Source of the DNA: an uncultured Collinsella sp.
GTDB taxonomy: Bacteria > Actinomycetota > Coriobacteriia > Coriobacteriales > Coriobacteriaceae
Assembly (NCBI GenBank): GCA_900548255.1
Contig: URKH01000042.1
Span: 1-17,585 of the forward strand
Direction: 5' to 3'
Length of the DNA: 17,585 nucleotides
Below the pieces are notes generated by a model, which saw nothing but the letters and a program-made list of their open reading frames with translations, was not told the DNA's origin and did not search any database. Below, one piece after another: positions 8,762-15,694 of this stretch (position 1 is its first letter; each line of letters begins with the position of its first letter). A program made the translations under genes and the position numbers.

Positions 8762-10216
8762 CTAGCGCACCCCCTTCAGTGGTCCCTCGACCAGCCAAGA
8801 TCCAGCATCTTCCAACAGCACTTCGCTGGGGTCGCAGGCCAACTCGCGCGCCAGGATCGCCACCACGCGGCTTTGGCAAAAGCCACTTTGACACCGACCC
8901 ATGCCGGCGCGGCAGCGGCGCTTGACGCCCTCGACCGAAACCGCGCCCGGACGGCGTCGAATCGAGGCTACAATCTCGGCCTCGGGCACCGTCTCGCAGC
9001 GGCAGACGATCTGCCCCCACGCGGGATCGGACTCAATGAGTTCTTCCTTGCGCGCAAGCGGCGCGAGGTCAAAGTCGTCCTGCGCGCGGCGGATCGGGTT
9101 CCAATCGGCACGTTCGCGCAGGGCTACGCCGGAATTGCGCAGTGCCTGCTCCATGCGCTCGGCAATGGCCGGTGCGCTCGCCACGCCCGGCGACTGGATG
9201 CCCGCCGCCTGGAATAGCCCCGGCACCACGGCCGACTGCCCAATAAAAAAGTCGTTTGTACCCTGAATGACCGGGCGCCCGCCGGCGAACGCGCGCACCA
9301 CGCGGCGCGTGTCCAGATCGGGCACCAGCTTGCGCGCACCGGTCAGGAGCGCGTTGATATCGGTCGCGTAGGTCTGTGTATCGCCCGGCTCGCGCACGGC
9401 GGCGGTCGCGGTAATCACGGTGTTGCCGTGTACGGTACCCGTGACGATAACGCCCTTGGACACCGGCGTGGGAACGGGGTAGAGTGGCATCAGCGCGCGC
9501 GGTTCTTTGTCCAGCACCACGATGTTGCCCTGGCGCCAGACCATCTGGAACTCCTCGGCGCCCGCCATATGCGAGATGTCCGCGGCGCCGTTGCCCGCGG
9601 CGTTGATCATGTAGCGGCAGCGCACGTCTCCGGCGGGCGTCGCCAACGTAAAGCGCACGTCGTCGCCCGAGCCCGCGATTTCAATCGCCTCCACCGGTGC
9701 GGAGCACATAAACGTCACCCCGTTGGCCACGGCGTTCTCCAGCGCGGCGATGGCAACCTCAAACGGGTCGACAAACCCAGTCGATGGGCACCACAACGCG
9801 CACGTTGCATCGGCACTGGCGCGCGGCTCCAGCTCGTGGATGCGCTCGGGTCCGATGATCGACAGCTCGGGCACGCCGTTGGCATGGCCGTTGCACCGTA
9901 GCTGCTCCAGGCGCGCGCGGTCCTCGTCGTTAAAACCCAGCACCATCGACCCGGTGCGGCAGAACAGAAAGCCCAGCTCCTGCGCCCACGCACCGTACAA
10001 CTCGCAGCCACGGGCGTTGACCTGCGCCTTAACCGTGTCCGGTGTCGGATCGTAGCCGGCGTGCACCAGGCCGCCGTTGGCTTTCGATGTTCCCAGCGCG
10101 ATATCGTTGGCTGCCTCGACCACGCATATGGACAGGTCAAACCGCGCGAGCTGCCGCGCGATGGCGCATCCGGTGATGCCCGCGCCGACAATCGCGATAT
10201 CAAACGTTTCGCTCAC
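8762..10216 (-). CDS. GlpA-like FAD-dependent glycerol-3-phosphate dehydrogenase family protein with BFD [2Fe-2S] domain
   Basis: A 484-residue protein of the DAO/GlpA superfamily. The FAD-binding motif IAIVGAGITG is at residues 7-16, with E34 ending the second strand. The C-terminal BFD-like domain carries likely [2Fe-2S] ligands C405 and C407 (CRCETV) and C442 and C447 (CQSGFC), in the same RAGMGRC-Q-GFC context as anaerobic GlpA. It probably oxidises sn-glycerol 3-phosphate or a related 2-hydroxy acid, passing electrons to the two downstream gene products. The start codon is GTG, with GGGAGG only 4 nt upstream. First gene of a compact operon. No glycerol kinase or facilitator gene lies in the window, so the substrate is not confirmed; hydroxyglutarate-oxidase-like relatives share the fold. 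Confidence 0.88.
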   Translation of the reverse strand: MSETFDIAIVGAGITGCAIARQLARFDLSICVVEAANDIALGTSKANGGLVHAGYDPTPDTVKAQVNARGCELYGAWAQELGFLFCRTGSMVLGFNDEDRARLEQLRCNGHANGVPELSIIGPERIHELEPRASADATCALWCPSTGFVDPFEVAIAALENAVANGVTFMCSAPVEAIEIAGSGDDVRFTLATPAGDVRCRYMINAAGNGAADISHMAGAEEFQMVWRQGNIVVLDKEPRALMPLYPVPTPVSKGVIVTGTVHGNTVITATAAVREPGDTQTYATDINALLTGARKLVPDLDTRRVVRAFAGGRPVIQGTNDFFIGQSAVVPGLFQAAGIQSPGVASAPAIAERMEQALRNSGVALRERADWNPIRRAQDDFDLAPLARKEELIESDPAWGQIVCRCETVPEAEIVASIRRRPGAVSVEGVKRRCRAGMGRCQSGFCQSRVVAILARELACDPSEVLLEDAGSWLVEGPLKGVR

Positions 10217-10233
10217 AGTGCCTCCCAGACGAG

Positions 10234-10248
10234 TTGACAGGCTGTCAA
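10234..10248. promoter_or_regulatory. Candidate operator: 7-bp perfect inverted repeat TTGACAG-G-CTGTCAA
   Basis: A perfect 7-1-7 palindrome sits 18 bp upstream of the GTG start of the GlpA-like gene, just outside its Shine-Dalgarno sequence. Both strands contain TTGACA, but no -10 fits at 16-18 bp on the minus strand before the start codon. A repressor site overlapping the start of the transcript is more plausible than a -35 box. The regulator is not identifiable. Confidence 0.45.
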
Positions 10249-10260
10249 TAAGACTATCCT

Positions 10261-10406
10261 ACGGTCTATACATCCACAGCGCGGCGGCAATGCGGCGAAC
10301 AGCCCCGCAACACCCGCCAACGGCAGACGAGGACCGCCCAGCACGGATGCCGGCCACGTTAGACCACGAGATCTTCCCACCCAACCTCGCGGTCGTCGCC
10401 GTTACA
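10261..10406. other. Gene-free stretch flanking the repeat array
   Basis: GC-rich sequence between the candidate operator and the first array motif. I see no open frame with coding character, no strong hairpin and no clear promoter. A degenerate ATCT-containing stretch near 10366-10380 falls about where one more array motif would be expected, but it matches too poorly to count. Confidence 0.5.
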
Positions 10407-10742
10407 TGTTACAGATTGAGATGTTGAGACCACAGGCGCACGTTCGTCTCGATCTGTAACAGTAGGAGGGGAATTGCGGTCCTACGTGTTACAGATCAAG
10501 ACGTTAGCCCGTCGGGTTATTCGTATGTCTCGTTCTGTAACAGTTAGCTGATGATTTGGGTTCTAGATGTTACAGATCAAGACAAACCTTCCGGTGGATT
10601 TTGAATGTCTTGATCTGTAACAGTAAGAGGGGTTTTGGGACCCTAGATGTTACAGATCGAGATTGAAGTCGGGGAGGGACCCCTGTGTCTCGATCTGTAA
10701 CATCTAGACCCGGATTTCGCCTCCACCTGTTACAGATTGAGA
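10407..10742. repeat. Alternating-orientation repeat array: nine 15-bp motifs at 40-bp steps
   Basis: The motif TGTTACAGATYRAGA occurs on the plus strand at 10407, 10487, 10568, 10648 and 10728. Its reverse complement occurs at 10447, 10528, 10608 and 10688. Orientation alternates without exception, and the start-to-start step is 40 bp seven times out of eight and 41 bp once. The spacers are therefore 25 bp (one of 26) and differ in sequence. The first nine bases (TGTTACAGA) are invariant; variation is confined to positions 10-12. Bases just outside often extend the motif: CTAGA or CTAC before it and GAC-like bases after it. Forward/reverse pairs form four 55-56-bp hairpins; the ninth motif has no partner. 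The array lies between divergent transcription units. It has no cas genes nearby and is not a CRISPR. It most resembles a BIME-like mosaic of palindromic units, but far more regular. Confidence 0.93.
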
Positions 10743-10843
10743 TGTTTGTGTCCGCGTCAGCCCCGTACCCAGCTGTGGTCCCATATAAACAAACCCCGTG
10801 GTAAACTTGACCGGACTGTAAATATTCCGAAAGGTACACCTCA

Positions 10844-11275
10844 ATGTCCAAATACATCAACGAGCTCATGTCACCGCAGCTTATGGGCGTCATCTATGCC
10901 TTCGTGGGCTTCATCATCGCCCTGTACGTGCTGTCGGTCGTCTATGTGTTCATCGACGCTCGCCGCCGCGGCGCCAGCGCCTACGTGGCATGGGGCATCA
11001 TCGCCCTGATTCCGTTTGTGGGCCTCATCGCCTATCTGGTCCTGCGCCCGCATTCCTACGCGGCCGACCGTGAGGAGCAGGAGCTGGACATGGCCCTGCG
11101 CGAGCGCCAGCTTGCCCAGTACGGCACCTGCCCGCAGTGCGGCGCCCCCATCGAGAAGGACTTTGTGGTCTGCCCGGTGTGCGATACCCAGGTTCGCAAC
11201 GTGTGCCCCAGCTGCCATCGCCCGCTCGACGCGCACTGGAAGGTCTGCCCCTACTGCCGAACTCGCATTCAATAG
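10844..11275 (+). CDS. Small membrane protein with PLDc_N-like helices and two zinc ribbons
   Basis: A 143-residue protein of unknown function. Two hydrophobic helices lie at about 13-36 and 46-67. The second (AWGIIALIPFVGLIAYLVLRP) matches the PLD-nuclease N-terminal type of membrane anchor, here without a nuclease domain. A charged linker (about 72-92) leads to four CxxC pairs: C96/C99 with C110/C113, and C121/C124 with C135/C138, forming two zinc ribbons in the cytoplasm. The ATG at 10844 has GAAAGG 9 nt upstream. The gene stands alone, 101 bp after the last motif of the repeat array and before thrS. Such proteins are usually annotated as zinc-ribbon domain proteins. Any link with the array is only positional. 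Confidence 0.85.
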   Translation: MSKYINELMSPQLMGVIYAFVGFIIALYVLSVVYVFIDARRRGASAYVAWGIIALIPFVGLIAYLVLRPHSYAADREEQELDMALRERQLAQYGTCPQCGAPIEKDFVVCPVCDTQVRNVCPSCHRPLDAHWKVCPYCRTRIQ

Positions 11276-11371
11276 CGCATCCATCGCCGGGCCGGTCGTA
11301 AGCCACGGGCGCCGCACGCGCCACAAGCCTCACGCACCCCGCCCCCACACGATGAAGCATGCGTAGAAAAT

Positions 11372-11407
11372 CGCCCGCCGTGCCATTAAGGTGCGGCGGG
11401 CGCTTGT
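11372..11407 (+). terminator. Hairpin between the zinc-ribbon gene and thrS
   Basis: CGCCCGCCG (11372-11380) pairs perfectly with CGGCGGGCG (11394-11402), with a wobble-containing extension toward an ATTAA loop. Only a weak CTTGT tail follows, so it is a likely but imperfect terminator. It lies about 96 nt after the preceding stop and directly before the thrS promoter. Confidence 0.6.
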
Positions 11408-11431
11408 ATACCAAGGCAACCTGCCTATAAT
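11404..11431 (+). promoter_or_regulatory. Candidate sigma-70-type promoter of thrS
   Basis: A consensus TATAAT at 11426-11431 is preceded at 16 bp by TTGTAT (11404-11409). Transcription would begin near 11438, giving a leader of about 64 nt. In this leader GCAAGT (11435-11440) and ACTTGC (11466-11471) can pair. No T-box is visible. Confidence 0.6.
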
Positions 11432-11501
11432 GATGCAAGTCAAAAACGCCGAGCGCATCGCACGCACTTGCACCAGGCATCCGAGAGGAGATAACATACC
11501 C

Positions 11502-13265
<1,764 letters not shown>

Positions 13266-13292
13266 GGCAAACTACACAACAATTAACAAAGG

Positions 13293-13325
13293 CGACCGTC
13301 CACAAAGGGCGGTCGATTTTTTTTC
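13293..13325 (+). terminator. Strong intrinsic terminator of thrS
   Basis: A 9-bp stem (13293-13301 with 13307-13315, one G-T wobble) closes a 5-nt ACAAA loop and runs into an eight-T tract. It starts 28 nt after the thrS stop. Confidence 0.92.
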
Positions 13326-13338
13326 TTACCAAAATACG

Positions 13339-13366
13339 AAAAGCCGCTGGTTGAGCGGCTTTTTTT
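13339..13366. terminator. Second, possibly bidirectional terminator
   Basis: AAAAGCCGCT (13339-13348) and AGCGGCTTTT (13354-13363) pair around GGTTG, with seven T's on the plus strand and four A's on the other side. In tandem with the thrS terminator it insulates the downstream polysaccharide locus from thrS transcription. Confidence 0.85.
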
Positions 13367-13379
13367 GTTGCACAAAAAG

Positions 13380-13501
13380 GTACAGGTTTTTGTAGAGGGG
13401 TATGGAGATGTACCTACTAGCAGTACATTTTGCGTAATCTGGGTAAACGCTGATTAATTGCTCGTATAATGTCGTCTGTCGAAAGATACAAAAACCTGTA
13501 C
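13380..13501. repeat. 15-bp inverted repeat bracketing a -10 element upstream of loaP
   Basis: GTACAGGTTTTTGTA (13380-13394) recurs exactly inverted at 13487-13501, with 92 bp between. The A/T flanks are also similar (AAAAAG and CTTTTG). The enclosed segment holds TATAAT at 13465-13470 pointing toward loaP, with no good -35 partner, and a small hairpin ATGTAC/GTACAT (13408-13428). The arrangement is what an invertible promoter would look like, but an ordinary long palindrome or paired regulator sites fit as well. Confidence 0.55.
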
Positions 13502-13592
13502 TTTTGCGACTGCGCCTAGCTGCGAGCGAGAAGCCTGTTCTAAACGCCCCTGCATTTGCGTGCATCGCAAAGCCAAAAGAGGGGGCGAGAAC

Positions 13593-14183
13593 ATGGAACA
13601 GACGGCACGGCGCCAAGAGCAGCTGCCGGGCGCATTTAACGGCGCCACCACCAACAGCCAGCACGGCCGCGTCTGCTGGTATCTGGTTCACACCCCCAAT
13701 GGAAAAGAGCGCGAGACCTGCGAAAAGGTCCGCCGCATTATCCCGCATGAGCTGATGCAGGACGCTTTTGTGATGCAAAAGGAGTTCTGGTTTAAGCGGG
13801 ACGGCGCATGGTCGCTCCAAACCAAACCCATGTACAAGGAATACTTCTTCGTCGCCACGCACGATGCAGCCGCGCTCGATAGGGCCCTGGCCCAGCTGAG
13901 TTTTGGCTGTCGCATCGCCGGCAGTAAGGAGCGGGCGTACATGCCCATGCCGGACGACGCGCAGGACTGGTACCGCAGCGTGCTGGACGACGACGGCGTG
14001 GTGCGCAACAGCGTCGCCCGTATAGAAGGCGGCGTGTTGCACATAGAGCAGGGTCCCTTGGTGGGGCAAGAGGCCCGCGTTAAAAAGATCGACCGTCATA
14101 AACGCTGGTGCCTAGTGGACGTGGGCGAAGGCGACTCCGCATTTAGGGAGCTGCTTCCGATCGACGTGCCCAGTAAAACGTAA
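13593..14183 (+). CDS. loaP: LoaP-type NusG paralogue (transcription antiterminator)
   Basis: A 196-residue NusG-family protein. The NGN domain (about 25-115) begins with WYLVHTPNGKERETCEKV and contains the family-typical KPMYKEYFFV stretch. A linker leads to a KOW-like segment (about 146-180, with EQGPLVGQEARVKKIDRHKRWCLVDV). LoaP proteins are specialised NusG paralogues that bind RNA polymerase and promote read-through of long polysaccharide or antibiotic operons. The position directly upstream of sugar transferases fits this. The ATG at 13593 is preferred over one at 13560 because GAGGGGG lies 7 nt upstream. The 5' region carries the inverted repeat at 13380-13501. The subfamily assignment rests on length, sequence feel and context, not on a search. 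Confidence 0.82.
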   Translation: MEQTARRQEQLPGAFNGATTNSQHGRVCWYLVHTPNGKERETCEKVRRIIPHELMQDAFVMQKEFWFKRDGAWSLQTKPMYKEYFFVATHDAAALDRALAQLSFGCRIAGSKERAYMPMPDDAQDWYRSVLDDDGVVRNSVARIEGGVLHIEQGPLVGQEARVKKIDRHKRWCLVDVGEGDSAFRELLPIDVPSKT

Positions 14184-14228
14184 AGGAGACGTTGCACCGG
14201 CAATTCGTTCGCATTTTGATTCATGGAC

Positions 14229-14237
14229 GGGGGGGGG
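14229..14237 (+). repeat. G9 homopolymer upstream of the first sugar transferase
   Basis: Nine consecutive G's, flanked by GGAC and GTCC that could pair (14225-14228 with 14237-14240), lie 28 nt before the GTG start of the next gene. Such tracts change length by slippage. Here this would alter spacing in the 5' region, not a reading frame. Confidence 0.7.
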
Positions 14238-14265
14238 TCCTGGGGACAGGGACGTAAGTTTTATC

Positions 14266-15066
14266 GTGACTGCTAATAAAGAAGTGACAGAGAGCAATGC
14301 GCCCGTAGGGGCGGCGCTGATTGCTCAGGCTATGGACCAGCGTGAAGGCGTCGGCCGATATAAGGCTATGCAATCCATCATGGACTGGGACAACTCGCGC
14401 CTGGCCTATCGCGCTATCAAGCGCGCGTTCGACATCGTGTTCAGCGGCTGCGTGCTGGCCGTCATCGCCGTACCCAGCCTTGTGCTCGCCGCAGCTATTC
14501 GTCTGGAGAGCGAGGGCAACCCCTTCTATAGCCAGATCCGCGTTGGCCAGACCCGCCCCGACGGCAGCCTGTCCACCTTCCGCATGTGGAAGTTCCGCAG
14601 CATGTACAAGGACGCCGACGAGCGCCTCGCCGAGCTCAAGGGCCAGAACGAGATCGCCGGCGCCATGTTCAAAATCAAGGATGACCCTCGCGTAACGAAA
14701 ATCGGCAAGTTCATCCGCAAGCACTCCATCGACGAGTTCCCGCAGTTCCTGAACGTGTTTCTGGGCCAGATGTCCGTCGTGGGCCCGCGTCCGCCACTTC
14801 CGAATGAGGTGGCCGAGTACACCGAATTCGACCTGCAGCGTTTGGCCGTTAAGCCCGGGATTACCGGTTGGTGGCAGGTGACCGACCGCAACGACACGGA
14901 CTTCGATGGTATGGTCCGCCGCGACTTGGAGTACATCGCCAAACGCGGCGTGGCCACCGACTTGAAGATCGTGGCGCTCACGGTCGTCGAAATGATAACG
15001 GGGGGGGTGCCTGCTAGAGGCATTTCCCGAGACTTTTCCGTTGGCGGGGTGCTAGCCCATGCCTAG
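14266..15066 (+). CDS. Undecaprenyl-phosphate sugar phosphotransferase (phosphoglycosyl transferase) 1
   Basis: A monotopic phosphoglycosyl transferase that moves a sugar phosphate from a UDP-sugar to undecaprenyl phosphate at the inner face of the membrane, starting a polysaccharide repeat unit. The 266-residue protein has an N-terminal tail of about 50 residues, one membrane helix (about 56-80), KFRSM at 109-113, the catalytic dyad D156-E157 (SIDEFPQ), PRP at 175-177 and GITGWWQVTDRND at 198-210. The GTG start at 14266 has no well-spaced Shine-Dalgarno sequence; ATG 14332 is an alternative. A G8 tract at 15000-15007 decides the C-terminus: as read, the frame runs 21 residues beyond T245 and overlaps the next gene by 8 bp. 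One more G would end it after TGGGAC. The sugar substrate is unknown. Confidence 0.88.
   Translation: MTANKEVTESNAPVGAALIAQAMDQREGVGRYKAMQSIMDWDNSRLAYRAIKRAFDIVFSGCVLAVIAVPSLVLAAAIRLESEGNPFYSQIRVGQTRPDGSLSTFRMWKFRSMYKDADERLAELKGQNEIAGAMFKIKDDPRVTKIGKFIRKHSIDEFPQFLNVFLGQMSVVGPRPPLPNEVAEYTEFDLQRLAVKPGITGWWQVTDRNDTDFDGMVRRDLEYIAKRGVATDLKIVALTVVEMITGGVPARGISRDFSVGGVLAHA
15000..15007 (+). repeat. G8 homopolymer inside the 3' end of sugar transferase 1
   Basis: Eight consecutive G's within the coding frame (T245-G-G-V). With G9 the frame stops at 15015-15017, giving a 250-residue protein ending TGGGAC. With G7 it stops at 15053-15055, three bases before the next ATG. With G8, as here, it runs to 15066. 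Confidence 0.9.
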
Positions 15067-15694
15067 GAAACCTACCGGGACCCTCTTCTATCGTATATGC
15101 AAGAGAACGTTCGATATAGCCTTCAGCGCAGGGTGCACTGCGGTGCTGGCGATCCCCATGGCCGCTGTATGCGCCGCGATCTGCGCGGAGTCCCCGGGCT
15201 ACACGCAGGAGCGCGTGGGCAGGGGAGGTCGGGTGATCCGCGTGCTTAAGCTTCGCAGCATGGTCGTCGACGCTAACGACGTGCACAAGTACCTGACCCC
15301 CGAGCAGCTGCGCCAATGGGAGGTGGAACGCAAGGTCGACGACGACCCGCGCATCACCAAGGTGGGCCGTTTCATCCGCAAGTGCTCCATCGACGAGGTT
15401 CCGCAGTTCCTCAACGTGCTCAAGGGCGATCTGTCCGTGATCGGTCCGCGCCCCATCACGCGCGACGAGCTCGAGCAGCACTTCACCGACGAGGAGAAGG
15501 ATGAGCTGCTGAGCGTCACACCGGGCATTACCGGCCTGTGGCAGGCCACTGATCGTAACGCCGCGACATTTGAAAGCGGCTTGCGACAGAAGATCGAGCT
15601 CCGTTATGTGCGGAACCGTTGCTTCAGTATGGATTGGAAATGCTTTACCGGCACTTTTGGTGCAATGTTTGGAAAGAAAAGGACTGGACGTTGA
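15059..15694 (+). CDS. Undecaprenyl-phosphate sugar phosphotransferase 2
   Basis: A second, shorter monotopic phosphoglycosyl transferase (211 residues) directly behind the first. One membrane helix (about 18-42) is followed by QERVG (50-54), KLRSM (64-68, where Leu replaces the usual Phe), the catalytic dyad D112-E113 (SIDEVPQ), PRP at 130-132 and GITGLWQATDRN at 157-168. All catalytic residues are kept, so it is probably active. Its start overlaps the end of the previous frame by 8 bp and has only a weak GGCGGGG ribosome site, so expression may depend on coupling to the upstream gene. The last 40 codons or so become visibly less GC-rich, leading into the AT-richer glycosyltransferase gene. 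Its final TGA overlaps the next start. Confidence 0.9.
   Translation: MPRKPTGTLFYRICKRTFDIAFSAGCTAVLAIPMAAVCAAICAESPGYTQERVGRGGRVIRVLKLRSMVVDANDVHKYLTPEQLRQWEVERKVDDDPRITKVGRFIRKCSIDEVPQFLNVLKGDLSVIGPRPITRDELEQHFTDEEKDELLSVTPGITGLWQATDRNAATFESGLRQKIELRYVRNRCFSMDWKCFTGTFGAMFGKKRTGR

Noticed and set aside
7472..9217. 581-residue plus-strand frame spanning the oxidoreductase operon
   Set aside because: It crosses two well-recognised minus-strand genes with intact cofactor motifs and is Ser/Arg/Pro-rich in the manner of shadow frames.
10366..10380. A tenth array motif one step before the first
   Set aside because: Only ATCT and a few scattered bases match; indistinguishable from chance.
10407..10742. 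The array as a CRISPR
   Set aside because: Repeats are only 15 bp, alternate in orientation, and no cas gene or leader is visible. CRISPR repeats keep one orientation and are normally longer than 20 bp.
10570..10893. 107-residue minus-strand frame over the repeat array
   Set aside because: It reads through the array motifs and into the start of the zinc-ribbon gene on the opposite strand; no coding character.
11432..11501. T-box or attenuator before thrS
   Set aside because: The leader is only about 64 nt and holds one short stem; too small for a T-box.
13326..14099. 257-residue minus-strand frame over the loaP upstream region
   Set aside because: It includes terminator and palindrome sequence and lies opposite the NusG-like gene.
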